Assembly (NCBI GenBank): GCA_947178145.1
Contig: CAMWXE010000051.1
Coordinates: 1-38,484, forward strand
Source of the DNA: an uncultured Lachnospiraceae bacterium
GTDB taxonomy: Bacteria; Bacillota; Clostridia; Lachnospirales; Lachnospiraceae
Length of the DNA: 38,484 bases
Direction of reading: 5' to 3'
Positions within the stretch are counted from its first letter, which is position 1. Each line of letters opens with the position of its first letter. The notes below the pieces were generated by a model that saw only the letters and a program-made list of their open reading frames with translations, ran no database searches and was not told the DNA's origin. Of this stretch, positions 23,257 through 30,727 are shown piece after piece. The position numbers were made by a program, and so were the translations under genes.

Positions 23257-24628
23257 ACATATAATTATTATATAACATACCTGTGTAAATGCTCGTCATG
23301 TACGGATTTGGGTAGCTCGCATTGGGATTGGAGTAAGCGCAGATTCTTCTGTCGATATATTCCATCGGATCAAGCGATATCGCATTCAATTTTCGCAGAA
23401 TCTGTGAACCAAACCCTTTTATGGCAGATGCGTCCGTGATTTCATCGCTTTTCTGATAATCGAGCGTGGCGTCTTCGTTGACACTGATACCATATTTTTC
23501 GAGGTTGTAGCTGTGCAGGTCAAGAAACTTGTGCAAATCCTTGGACAGGAGTCTGGTGAGTGGTTCATCCGTCTCGTCGTTGATCACACCATTCATGAAG
23601 TTGTTGTAACCCTCCACAAAGGTTTCGATATTGTTGGAGAGCGATTCGGCGTCAGGATACAGACCAATCCTGGCACTGGCATTTTTACTGCCGTCTTTTG
23701 TGCTGCCCAGAGCAGCAGCGCGCGCCGTAAGCTGATCGGACATGGTCATGCCAGTATTAGAATGCTCAGGATGCAGGGTCACATGGTAGGCCCCGTGAAC
23801 GCTGAAACTGTTCGAATAAGATGATTCCTCGTTTCCGTTGATGCTGTATACCGCATTGGTAGCTTCCTTGATATTTTTGTTCAGGCCCAGATAATCGACC
23901 ACACCGCTCTGATAGCTGGTGTTATCGTCTGTGATTGTGAAATGGCGCTCGCCTTGAACGGGGAGTCCATAGGCATCGGAAGTGACCTCCAGCGCTGTGA
24001 GCCCGCGGGCCTCGACAACTCTTGCGGACACACCAATATCGGAGTTGTTAATCAACCGGGCAAGCTTGTTTTGAAGATCATTGTTCGTCTCGCCCTCGTG
24101 TACATTGAACTGTAGTTCGTAGTGAAGCCTGTTCGTCAGAATATCAAAGGAATAACTGTCTGGCTGTAGGGTGACTGGCTGGTTAGCCTTTATATATTTG
24201 CTGGTATTGACTTGTGGTGATGCAAAATTCTCGACCTCTAAAATAAAATCTGATGGCACATCGCCTTCTGCATCATCCGGTTCGTACTCAACACTTGCCA
24301 GCGATTCATTGTCGCTGTAGGCGGATTTCATTGAGAACAAGTCATCGTCGTCACTGAGCAGACCGATTGTTTGCTTTAAGTCGTTGGCGCTTTCCTTTAG
24401 ATGGATTGCATAGGCGATAGAGCGCAGAGACGGTTCTGTGAGGTATAGTGGAGCAAAACGATTCTTCCACTGGATGGTGCTGTATAAATTCTGCAGTTCG
24501 CTGGAGTCGTGCATGGCAAAGCGGGAACTGCGCTTGTTGTATTTTCTGTTGGAGTTGTTATTATTCCGGCTGTGATATGTGGTCATGTACTGGTCTAGAG
24601 CCTGCAGAGTATTGATAGATACTGACAT
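23255..24628 (-). CDS. Orphan FliD-like filament-associated protein
   Basis: The 457-residue protein is not a standard flagellar gene, but three stretches resemble FliD. They are FILEVENFASPQVNTSKYI (128-146), like the FliD_N segment; FNVHEGETNNDLQNKLARLI (174-193) with VVEARGLTALEVTS (204-217), like a Flagellin_IN repeat; and FVEGYNNFMNGV (337-348) with LEKYGISVNEDATLDYQKS (376-394), like FliD_C. It lacks the SGMDT N-terminus and the coiled-coil tail of the true FliD at 3774. The first 110 residues are unrelated and basic to acidic, with an N-rich stretch. The start at 24628 follows AAGGAGGA. It stands alone on the minus strand. It could be a cap or junction protein for one special flagellin. 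Confidence 0.72.
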   Translation of the reverse strand: MSVSINTLQALDQYMTTYHSRNNNNSNRKYNKRSSRFAMHDSSELQNLYSTIQWKNRFAPLYLTEPSLRSIAYAIHLKESANDLKQTIGLLSDDDDLFSMKSAYSDNESLASVEYEPDDAEGDVPSDFILEVENFASPQVNTSKYIKANQPVTLQPDSYSFDILTNRLHYELQFNVHEGETNNDLQNKLARLINNSDIGVSARVVEARGLTALEVTSDAYGLPVQGERHFTITDDNTSYQSGVVDYLGLNKNIKEATNAVYSINGNEESSYSNSFSVHGAYHVTLHPEHSNTGMTMSDQLTARAAALGSTKDGSKNASARIGLYPDAESLSNNIETFVEGYNNFMNGVINDETDEPLTRLLSKDLHKFLDLHSYNLEKYGISVNEDATLDYQKSDEITDASAIKGFGSQILRKLNAISLDPMEYIDRRICAYSNPNASYPNPYMTSIYTGMLYNNYM

Positions 24629-24963
24629 ACTGATGTCCTCCTTCCTTGGGTAATCAATTTGGGTCTTATGTGAACCTGATTTTGAACACATAATTGAATG
24701 TAAAATTCAAAAAACTTCCCTGTTTTAGAGCGATACAAGACTTTAATTGTGCGAATATTCACAAAAATGTTATGTATATCTCTTTTTTAATTTTAACTTA
24801 CCATGAATTGTATGAAAAAGCAAGAGGTTTACCCTAGAAAAAATGAAAAAAATTTCCAAAGTTGTCCTAAAATACTGAAAACGGATTAAATTGTAGTGAA
24901 AATTAAGACAATTCTGGCGCATCCCACAAGGGAATAAAATGGTTACGGCTGAAAAAATAAATA
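24629..24963. other. AT-rich intergenic region without a recognisable gene
   Basis: Divergent upstream region between the FliD-like gene and rpmG. It holds only weak promoter-like motifs for the minus strand (GAGATATAC near 24780 with a badly spaced TAAG) and no ORF with an SD. Nothing else is seen. Confidence 0.6.
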
Positions 24964-24992
24964 TTGACGCAAAGCTGGCCATATGTTATATT
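24964..24992 (+). promoter_or_regulatory. SigA-type promoter of rpmG-secE-nusG
   Basis: TTGACG (24964-24969), 17-nt spacer, TATATT (24987-24992). The leader to rpmG is about 120 nt, with no evident riboswitch. Confidence 0.8.
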
Positions 24993-25116
24993 GGAAAAGC
25001 AAGATGTACATGAGGTCTTTTTTTTATGCAATTTTGGAAGCGTGAAGATGCGTGGCATCCTGCAGGATTAGAACAGTAGAGGATAAATTATTTAGAACGT
25101 TAGCGGAGGTGGAATT

Positions 25117-25266
25117 ATGCGTACAAAGATTACATTGGCATGTACAGAGTGCAAGCAGCGTAATTACAATACTACAAAGGAGAAGAAGACCCATCCTGAC
25201 AGAATGGAGATCAAAAAGTATTGTAGATTCTGCAAGACTCATACACTGCATAAAGAGACAAAATAA
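25117..25266 (+). CDS. rpmG: Ribosomal protein L33 (zinc-binding form)
   Basis: The 49-residue protein [17 protein letters not shown]... contains two CxxC pairs (C9/C12 and C36/C39), which mark the zinc-containing C+ version of L33 in the large subunit. The SD GGAGGTGG lies just before the ATG. Its place directly upstream of secE and nusG is the usual Firmicute arrangement. No C-minus paralog lies in the window. Confidence 0.96.
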   Translation: MRTKITLACTECKQRNYNTTKEKKTHPDRMEIKKYCRFCKTHTLHKETK

Positions 25267-25322
25267 GCAATCGCATCAGGTGGACGACAGATCGAGACGA
25301 TCATAGAAATAGGAGGCACATG

Positions 25323-25547
25323 ATGGCAGATTCAGCTAAGAAAGAATCGAAAAAAGAAGCGAAAAAGGACAACTTCTGGAAGAGTGTAAAAACAGAATAT
25401 AAGAAGATCGCCTGGCCGGACCAGAAAGAGACTGTGAAGCAGTCCGTAGCAGTTCTCTGTGTTTCGGTTGTAGTAGGACTTCTCATTACCTTCCTGGATA
25501 CCCTTATCCAGTACGGCATTAACTTCTTGACAAGTATCGGCGTGTAA
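25323..25547 (+). CDS. secE: Preprotein translocase subunit SecE
   Basis: The 74-residue protein has a lysine-rich cytoplasmic start (SAKKESKKEAKKDNFWKSVK), the conserved EYKKIAWPDQKET motif, and one membrane segment (about residues 40-65, VAVLCVSVVVGLLITFLDTL). It clamps SecY in the Sec translocon. Two ATGs are adjacent at 25320 and 25323; the second is six bases from AGGAGG and is preferred. The short single-span form is normal for Gram-positive bacteria. Confidence 0.95.
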   Translation: MADSAKKESKKEAKKDNFWKSVKTEYKKIAWPDQKETVKQSVAVLCVSVVVGLLITFLDTLIQYGINFLTSIGV

Positions 25548-25563
25548 TTAAGAGGTAATTATT

Positions 25564-26361
25564 ATGGAAGAGAAGAAAAGGGCAGTAGCCAAGAAACTCA
25601 TTACTCCCAATATGCAGGAGTGGCTTCCGGTATCGCCCAGGATGCCAGAGAAACCACATGAAGATACAGCGGAACCTGAAGCATCAGATTCCGGGATCAA
25701 CTATTTCGAAGAAGAGGCTGATGTCTCTGAGGAGATTCCTGTGGAAACGGAGGAAGTGTTTGCAGAGGAAGCGCCTGTTATGGAGGAGCCGGTTGAGGAG
25801 GAACCACACAGCAGAGTTGCGCTCAGCGACAACAAGAGTGGACTGGGCATGGGCTGGTATGTAGTCCACACGTATTCTGGATATGAGAATAAGGTAAAAG
25901 CAAATATTGAAAAGGCAATTGAAAACAGACATCTTGAGAATGAGATTCTTGAGGTAAGAGTTCCACTGCAGGATGTTATGGAGATTAAGAATGGCGTGGA
26001 GAAGACATCCCAGAAAAAGATGTTTCCAGGTTATGTGCTTCTGCACATGGATGCGGATAACAACGACGCGTGGTATGTCGTCAGAAATACAAGAGGCGTC
26101 ACTGGATTTGTAGGGCCGGGAAGCAAGCCGGTGCCACTCACGGAGGCAGAGCTCAAAGCGCTTGATTTTGGCGTTGATACGACAGTTGAATTTGCAGAGG
26201 GAGACGTGATCAGCGTTACGGCTGGTGTATGGAAAGACACGGTTGGAACCGTTCAGAAGATTGATGCTGCCAGACAGACGCTTACAATCAATGTCGAGAT
26301 GTTTGGCCGCGAGACGCCGGTTGAGATTAGTTTCACAGATGTGAAGAAGATGTGGGATTAG
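25564..26361 (+). CDS. nusG: Transcription factor NusG with acidic N-terminal extension
   Basis: The protein has 265 residues. Residues 97-265 are a complete NusG of ordinary length: NGN domain beginning GWYVVHTYSGYENKVKANIE (97-116), with QKKMFPGYVLLHM and VRNTRGVTGFVG, then a KOW domain (FAEGDVISVTAGVWKDTVGTV) ending VEISFTDVKKMWD. NusG binds RNA polymerase and modulates pausing and termination. The first 95 residues are an extra, low-complexity acidic segment (EEEADVSEEIPVETEEVFAE, EEPVEEEP). It starts after an AGAGGT SD 16 bases behind secE and is fully open, so it is probably translated. An internal start at M96 lacks a good SD. Confidence 0.95.
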   Translation: MEEKKRAVAKKLITPNMQEWLPVSPRMPEKPHEDTAEPEASDSGINYFEEEADVSEEIPVETEEVFAEEAPVMEEPVEEEPHSRVALSDNKSGLGMGWYVVHTYSGYENKVKANIEKAIENRHLENEILEVRVPLQDVMEIKNGVEKTSQKKMFPGYVLLHMDADNNDAWYVVRNTRGVTGFVGPGSKPVPLTEAELKALDFGVDTTVEFAEGDVISVTAGVWKDTVGTVQKIDAARQTLTINVEMFGRETPVEISFTDVKKMWD

Positions 26362-26460
26362 TGCAGGAACAGTTTTCTGAGCTGGAAAATTTTTGAGTTT
26401 GCAAATTTCTGACTTAGAAAAAAGAGGCTGGCGAAAAAACGAAGTTTTACAGGAAGAATA

Positions 26461-26488
26461 TTGACAACAGTATCATTTGGATGATAAT
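26461..26488 (+). promoter_or_regulatory. SigA-type promoter of rplK-rplA
   Basis: TTGACA (26461-26466), 16-nt spacer, GATAAT (26483-26488); TAATAT at 26485 with 18-nt spacing is an alternative -10. The stretch 26362-26460 is AT-rich and holds no gene. Confidence 0.7.
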
Positions 26489-26509
26489 ATAGTTGTCGGA
26501 CTTAATCCG

Positions 26510-26540
26510 TGTGGGAGGGTCATCCGCCCAGACTACCACA
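26510..26540 (+). promoter_or_regulatory. Structured leader hairpin before rplK (candidate ribosomal-protein binding site)
   Basis: TGTGG (26510-26514) pairs with CCACA (26536-26540). Inside it GGG (26517-26519) pairs with CCC (26527-26529), leaving an asymmetric internal loop containing AGACTA. A further A-T-rich hairpin follows at about 26537-26556. L1 autoregulates L11-L1 operons in known bacteria by binding such a leader; assignment to L1 here is inferred. Confidence 0.4.
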
Positions 26541-26591
26541 AAACGGTTTTGTTGTGAAATAAGACCGAGAATCAATTAGGAGGTGCCTGAC

Positions 26592-27017
26592 ATGGCAAAG
26601 AAAGTAGAAGGATATATTAAATTACAGATTCCTGCCGCAAAAGCAACACCAGCTCCGCCGGTAGGACCTGCTCTTGGACAGCATGGTGTAAACATTGTAG
26701 AGTTTACAAAACAGTTTAACGCAAGGACAGCAGATCAGGAAGGCATGATTATTCCTGTTGTCATCACAGTATATGCAGACAGAAGCTTCAGCTTCATCAC
26801 AAAGACTCCGCCTGCAGCGGTTTTGTTAAAGAAGGCCTGCAATCTTAAGACTGCATCAGCAGCGCCAAACAAGACAAAAGTTGCAAAGATTTCAAAGGCA
26901 AAAATCCAGGAGATCGCTGAGTTAAAGATGCCTGACTTAAATGCGGCAAGCCTCGAGGCGGCTATGAGCATGATCGCAGGTACGGCAAGATCTATGGGTA
27001 TCACAGTAGAAGATTAA
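26592..27017 (+). CDS. rplK: Ribosomal protein L11
   Basis: The 141-residue protein is exactly the family's usual length. It starts [20 protein letters not shown] with the [14 protein letters not shown] motif that binds the GTPase-associated centre of 23S rRNA, and ends [17 protein letters not shown]. The start at 26592 is chosen over an in-frame GTG at 26583 because GGAGGT at 26579-26584 spaces correctly to 26592. It is followed after 16 bases by rplA. Confidence 0.97.
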   Translation: MAKKVEGYIKLQIPAAKATPAPPVGPALGQHGVNIVEFTKQFNARTADQEGMIIPVVITVYADRSFSFITKTPPAAVLLKKACNLKTASAAPNKTKVAKISKAKIQEIAELKMPDLNAASLEAAMSMIAGTARSMGITVED

Positions 27018-27033
27018 GCGGAGGTAAAGTAGA

Positions 27034-27723
27034 ATGAAACATGGTAAGAAATATAATGAATCCGCGAAGTTGATCGATCGCGCAACATTTTATGAGATTG
27101 AGGATGCTGTAGCGCTGGCAAAGAAGTCTGCTGCTGCAAAGTTTGACGAGACAGTGGAAGTGCATATCAGAACAGGTTGTGACGGACGTCACGCAGACCA
27201 GCAGATTCGCGGTGCCGTTGTGCTTCCAAACGGAACAGGTAAGACGGTGAAAGTACTGGTTTTTGCCAAGGGCGATAAAGTGGCGGAGGCAGAGGCAGCC
27301 GGCGCGGATTATGTTGGCGGAGACGAGCTGATTCCAAAGATTCAGAATGATGGATGGCTGGATTTCGATGTGGTAGTTGCCACACCGGATATGATGGGCA
27401 TTGTCGGACGTCTCGGTAAGGTTTTGGGACCGAAGGGCCTGATGCCAAATCCGAAGTCGGGAACCGTAACGATGGATGTCACAAAGGCAATCAACGATAT
27501 CAAAGCTGGTAAAGTTGAATACAGACTTGACAAGACAAACATCATTCACTGCCCGATCGGCAAGGTTTCTTTCACAGAGGAGCAGCTGACACAGAATCTG
27601 AATACTCTGTTGGAAGCGATTGTAAAGGCAAAGCCGTCAACACTTAAGGGACAGTACTTAAGGAGCATCACGCTTGCATCGACAATGGGACCTGGCGTAA
27701 AGGTTAGTGTTGCTAAGTTCTAA
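27034..27723 (+). CDS. rplA: Ribosomal protein L1
   Basis: The 229-residue protein is the usual length. It contains [16 protein letters not shown] at the start, [18 protein letters not shown], the signature [20 protein letters not shown], and a normal C-terminus ([13 protein letters not shown]). It binds helix 76-78 of 23S rRNA in the L1 stalk and can repress its own operon. The SD GCGGAGG precedes the ATG. A strong terminator at 27755-27786 ends the rplK-rplA transcript. Confidence 0.97.
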   Translation: MKHGKKYNESAKLIDRATFYEIEDAVALAKKSAAAKFDETVEVHIRTGCDGRHADQQIRGAVVLPNGTGKTVKVLVFAKGDKVAEAEAAGADYVGGDELIPKIQNDGWLDFDVVVATPDMMGIVGRLGKVLGPKGLMPNPKSGTVTMDVTKAINDIKAGKVEYRLDKTNIIHCPIGKVSFTEEQLTQNLNTLLEAIVKAKPSTLKGQYLRSITLASTMGPGVKVSVAKF

Positions 27724-27754
27724 TCACAGAGATAAGATAGAAATAGGATATAGG

Positions 27755-27786
27755 AAGGTCTCGTTTGGAAGAAACGAGACCTTTTT
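27755..27786 (+). terminator. Rho-independent terminator of rplK-rplA
   Basis: AAGGTCTCGTTT (27755-27766) and AAACGAGACCTT (27772-27783) around GGAAG, then T residues. A perfect 12-bp stem. Confidence 0.94.
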
Positions 27787-27806
27787 CGATATGGTGAGGT
27801 GAGCAG

Positions 27807-29174
27807 TTGGCTGGCAAACAGACTGGAAAAAAGACTGGAAAAAAGACTGGAAAAAGAAGACGCAGAAGAAAAAATAAGAATTTGAAAGTGTTTATCGTGT
27901 CACTGACGGCGGTGCTGATTGTGGGGGGACTTGCCATGCTGGGGTACTCTGCTGGTAAGACGAAAACAGGTCCGCGGCGCGAAGAGGAAGAAAAAAGTGC
28001 GCCACAGGTTATTGATTTTGCAGGATTGGGGCGCCCGGCAGAAACAGAGAAGCAGGATTCCAACAGTGTAGTGCCGGATGAGATAGTCAACGAGACAGAT
28101 GCTTCCGGACAGGCGGTACTTTCGGAGGCGGAAGAGATGGCCAAAGAAAACGAGAGGCTGCTTAACGAGGCAATCGAGAAGGGAGAAAATGCTTATCTTG
28201 TACACTGCGCGGAGAGCGAACGTGTCACATTTGCATTTGCCGGTGATATTTTGCTGGATGACGAGTATGCTATGATGTTTCACTACCGAAGCAGAGGCAG
28301 TGACATCAATGATACATTTTCGGCAGACTTGTTGGAGCGGATGCGCAGCGCGGATGTGTTTATGCTCAACAATGAATTCCCTTTTTCGACGCGGGGGACA
28401 CCGACGGAGGGAAAGACATTTACGTTTCGGGCAAATCCTGCCAATGTACAATTGTATGAACTGTTGGGGGTGGACATCGTATCACTTGCGAACAACCATG
28501 CTTATGATTATGGCGAAGAGGCACTTCTTGATACATTCACTACACTCGAGGAAGCAGAGATCCCCTATGTCGGTGCGGGAAGAGATATCAATGAGGCACG
28601 AAAGCCGGCATATCTGATCGCTAACGGAATGAAAATTGCGGTTGTGAGTGCGACGCAGATTGAGCGCAATGCGGTGCCGGACACGAAGGAAGCTACTGCG
28701 ACAAATGCAGGGGTACTCCGGTGTATGGACCCTTCGGCGCTGTTGGAGGTCATTGCAGAAGCAAAGGCCAACAGTGACTTTGTGATATTGTATATACATT
28801 GGGGGACAGAGAGCCAGGCGCAGACAGACTGGCTTCAGGATAAGCAGGCGCCGATCTACGCAGAGGCAGGAGTGGATCTTATCATAGGGGATCACCCACA
28901 TTGTCTGCAGAAGATTGATTCGGAATCAGGTGTTCCTGTCGTGTACAGTCTGGGAAATTACTGGTTTAACTCAAAGACACAGAATACCTGTCTTGTCGAG
29001 GTTGGAATTCAGAAAGAGGGATTGGAGTATCTTCGCTTTGTTCCCTGTATACAGGAGAATTGCCGCACGAGACAGCTTGAGGGAGCTCAGAAAGAGGAAG
29101 TTCTAAATTATATGCGAAGCCTGTCGCCCAATGTGCAGATCGACAGCGATGGGTATGTGACTTTTGGCAGTTAG
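27807..29174 (+). CDS. CapA-family (PgsA-like) calcineurin-type phosphoesterase, membrane-anchored
   Basis: The 455-residue protein begins at a TTG codon (27807) after GAGGTG; no ATG or GTG with an SD gives an open frame nearby. The N-terminus is very basic (three GKKT units, then RRRRR), followed by one membrane segment at about 27-48 and an acidic linker, so the enzyme domain should be outside the cell. The CapA domain shows FAGDILL (144-150), NNEFPFS (188-194), SLANNHAYDYG (226-236), HWGTE (331-335), GDHPH (361-365) and SLGNYW (381-386). CapA proteins are linked to poly-gamma-glutamate or wall polymers; substrate here is unknown. It interrupts the usual rplA-rplJ order, with a terminator before and a promoter after it. 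Confidence 0.88.
   Translation: MAGKQTGKKTGKKTGKRRRRRKNKNLKVFIVSLTAVLIVGGLAMLGYSAGKTKTGPRREEEEKSAPQVIDFAGLGRPAETEKQDSNSVVPDEIVNETDASGQAVLSEAEEMAKENERLLNEAIEKGENAYLVHCAESERVTFAFAGDILLDDEYAMMFHYRSRGSDINDTFSADLLERMRSADVFMLNNEFPFSTRGTPTEGKTFTFRANPANVQLYELLGVDIVSLANNHAYDYGEEALLDTFTTLEEAEIPYVGAGRDINEARKPAYLIANGMKIAVVSATQIERNAVPDTKEATATNAGVLRCMDPSALLEVIAEAKANSDFVILYIHWGTESQAQTDWLQDKQAPIYAEAGVDLIIGDHPHCLQKIDSESGVPVVYSLGNYWFNSKTQNTCLVEVGIQKEGLEYLRFVPCIQENCRTRQLEGAQKEEVLNYMRSLSPNVQIDSDGYVTFGS
27821..27856 (+). repeat. Three tandem 12-bp repeats in the capA-like gene
   Basis: The unit GACTGGAAAAAA occurs at 27821, 27833 and 27845 (the last ends AAAAAG). It encodes repeated T-G-K-K at the basic N-terminus. 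In-frame copy number change would only alter the length of the cytoplasmic basic tail. Confidence 0.85.
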
Positions 29175-29186
29175 GAACTGCGAGCT

Positions 29187-29213
29187 GCTGTTCAGATATC
29201 CACAAAAGTAGTG
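29187..29213 (+). repeat. 27-bp imperfect intergenic repeat, copy 2
   Basis: Matches copy 1 (177-203) at 23 of 27 positions. Here it overlaps a small hairpin, CCACA (29200-29204) with TGTGG (29212-29216), which could act as a weak terminator for the capA-like gene. Confidence 0.35.
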
Positions 29214-29239
29214 TGGTTCTTAAAAAGTAAAAAATAGGG

Positions 29240-29269
29240 TTGACAGCAGGATACAAGGTGTGCTATTGT
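29240..29269 (+). promoter_or_regulatory. SigA-type promoter of rplJ-rplL
   Basis: TTGACA (29240-29245), 18-nt spacer, TATTGT (29264-29269). It lies just upstream of the L10-type leader. Confidence 0.7.
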
Positions 29270-29274
29270 ATTAA

Positions 29275-29437
29275 AGGTTGTAAAACCATGCCGAAGACAG
29301 TAGGTGCGAGTGCATTGGAGCAATGGGATATCAATTGTGATAATGTGTTTCGCGTAAGTGTATCGCCTACCGAGGAAAAGAGTTTTTATGATATTAACTG
29401 CTACCTCTCGGCGTATATGCATGGAGAGGTTTTTATA
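29275..29437 (+). promoter_or_regulatory. L10 (rplJL) autoregulatory leader with terminator/antiterminator
   Basis: The leader has the conserved CCGAAGACAGTAGGTGC block (29291-29307) whose GTAGG (29300-29304) pairs with CCTAC (29366-29370). CCGAG (29370-29374) can pair with CTCGG (29407-29411), which excludes the terminator stem ACCTCTC (29403-29409) with GAGAGGT (29424-29430) plus T residues. L10 (as L10-L12) binding to such leaders controls rplJ-rplL in Firmicutes. A short ORF across the region is not a gene. A further AAGCGAA/TTCGCTT hairpin (29457-29480) lies before the rplJ SD. Confidence 0.85.
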
Positions 29438-29504
29438 TTAAAAACTCCTGTCGGCAAAGCGAACGCTGCCGCATTCGCTTAAAAATCTATAAGGAGGTAA
29501 GAAA

Positions 29505-30077
29505 ATGGCAAAGATTGAATTAAAACAGCCTATTGTTGATGAAATCGCAGCTACAATCAAAGACGCTGCCACAGTTGTGATCGTGAGCTACAGCGGAATC
29601 ACCGTTGCGCAGGACACACAGCTTCGCAAGCAGCTTCGTGAGGCCGGTGTGACGTACAAGGTATACAAGAATACGCTGATGACGCGCGCTTTCAAGGGTA
29701 CAGAATTTGAAGGCCTGACAGAGAGTCTGAAGGGAACCAATGCGATTGCAGTTTGCAAGGATGATGCGACTGCTCCGGCAAGAATTCTGAGCAAGTTCGC
29801 GAAGGATTGTCCGGCGATTCAGCTCAAGGCAGGCGTTGTGGAGGGTATTGTATACGACGAAAAGGGAATGGCAGAAATTGCAAAGATTCCTTCAAGAGAC
29901 GAGCTCATTTCCAAGTTCCTTGGAAGTATCCAGTCTCCGATCACGAACTTCGCCCGTGTGCTTAACCAGATTGCAGAAAAGGGTGGCGCAGGTGCCTGTG
30001 AGCCCGCTCCAAAGGCGGAAGAAGCCGCTGAGGGAGAGACGGCAGAAGTCGCTGCAGATGCACCCGCAGCAGAATAG
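29505..30077 (+). CDS. rplJ: Ribosomal protein L10
   Basis: The 190-residue protein starts MAKIELKQPIVDEIAATIKD and includes VVIVSYSGITVAQDTQLRKQLRE and YKVYKNTLMTRAF, typical of L10 N-terminal rRNA binding. The helix that anchors L7/L12 dimers lies near 155-170 (SPITNFARVLNQIAEKGG). The last 25 residues are an Ala/Glu-rich tail (PKAEEAAEGETAEVAADAP), longer than in compact L10 proteins. The SD AAGGAGG precedes the ATG. The gene is controlled by the leader at 29275-29437 and followed after 39 bases by rplL. Confidence 0.97.
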   Translation: MAKIELKQPIVDEIAATIKDAATVVIVSYSGITVAQDTQLRKQLREAGVTYKVYKNTLMTRAFKGTEFEGLTESLKGTNAIAVCKDDATAPARILSKFAKDCPAIQLKAGVVEGIVYDEKGMAEIAKIPSRDELISKFLGSIQSPITNFARVLNQIAEKGGAGACEPAPKAEEAAEGETAEVAADAPAAE

Positions 30078-30116
30078 TATTAATAAAATAAATCAAATTT
30101 ATGGAGGGAAACAATA

Positions 30117-30491
30117 ATGGCAAAGTTAACAACAGCAGAATTTATTGAAGCGATCAAAGAGCTTACAGTTTTAGAGTTAAATGATTTAGTAAAAGCTTGC
30201 GAGGAAGAGTTTGGCGTATCAGCAGCAGCAGGCGTTGTCGTAGCGGCAGTAGGTGATGGCGCTCCGGCAGCAGAGGAGAAGGATGAGTTTGATGTAGAGC
30301 TTACAGAAGTAGGTCCTAACAAGGTTAAGGTTATTAAGGTTGTTCGCGAAGCGACAGGTCTGGGCTTGAAGGAAGCTAAAGATCTCGTTGACAGCGCTCC
30401 TAAGGTGCTTAAGGAAGCAGCATCTAAGGCTGAGGCTGAAGAGCTCAAGACAAAGCTTGAGGCAGAGGGCGCAAAGGTTACTCTCAAGTAA
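30117..30491 (+). CDS. rplL: Ribosomal protein L7/L12
   Basis: The 124-residue protein has an N-terminal dimerisation region ([20 protein letters not shown]), an alanine-rich hinge ([20 protein letters not shown]) and the C-terminal factor-binding domain ([20 protein letters not shown], then [12 protein letters not shown]). It recruits translation GTPases to the ribosome. The SD GGAGGG precedes the ATG. A strong terminator follows, so rpoB depends mainly on its own promoter. Confidence 0.97.
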   Translation: MAKLTTAEFIEAIKELTVLELNDLVKACEEEFGVSAAAGVVVAAVGDGAPAAEEKDEFDVELTEVGPNKVKVIKVVREATGLGLKEAKDLVDSAPKVLKEAASKAEAEELKTKLEAEGAKVTLK

Positions 30492-30512
30492 TTTTGACCA
30501 ACTGTTTGTGGC

Positions 30513-30548
30513 AGGTCGGGAGATACTCCCGACCTTTTGGTTTTCTTT
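30513..30548 (+). terminator. Terminator between rplL and rpoB
   Basis: AGGTCGGGAG (30513-30522) and CTCCCGACCT (30526-30535) around ATA, then a T-rich tract. Perfect 10-bp stem. Confidence 0.92.
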
Positions 30549-30597
30549 TATGCAAATCTTAGTTCTATTTTTAATTCCAATTTTATGAAAATTTTAA

Positions 30598-30626
30598 TTG
30601 ACTTCAAAAAGGACTTGTGATAATAT
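30598..30626 (+). promoter_or_regulatory. SigA-type promoter of rpoB-rpoC
   Basis: TTGACT (30598-30603), 17-nt spacer, TAATAT (30621-30626). The leader of about 95 nt contains an inverted repeat ACTATTG (30636-30642) with CAATAGT (30672-30678) of unknown role. Confidence 0.78.
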
Positions 30627-30727
30627 GTAGGATGCACTATTGTGAAAAATTGTACCTATTTCATTATGGGGCAATAGTTACAATGAATATATGATAGATG
30701 TATTAAAAAAGAACGGGGTGAAATGTC

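Noticed and set aside
24920..24980. GACGCAAAGCTGGCC looks like part of a c-di-GMP-I riboswitch
   Set aside because: The partner GGGCAAACC segment and closing helices are absent, and the sequence is better explained as the TTGACG-N17-TATATT promoter of rpmG.
27001..27549. 182-codon open frame antisense to rplA
   Set aside because: rplA is unmistakable on the other strand; this frame has no ribosome binding site or recognisable domain.
29240..29482. 80-codon open frame upstream of rplJ
   Set aside because: It covers the L10-type leader with its terminator/antiterminator pairing and has no Shine-Dalgarno; the RNA structure explains the sequence.
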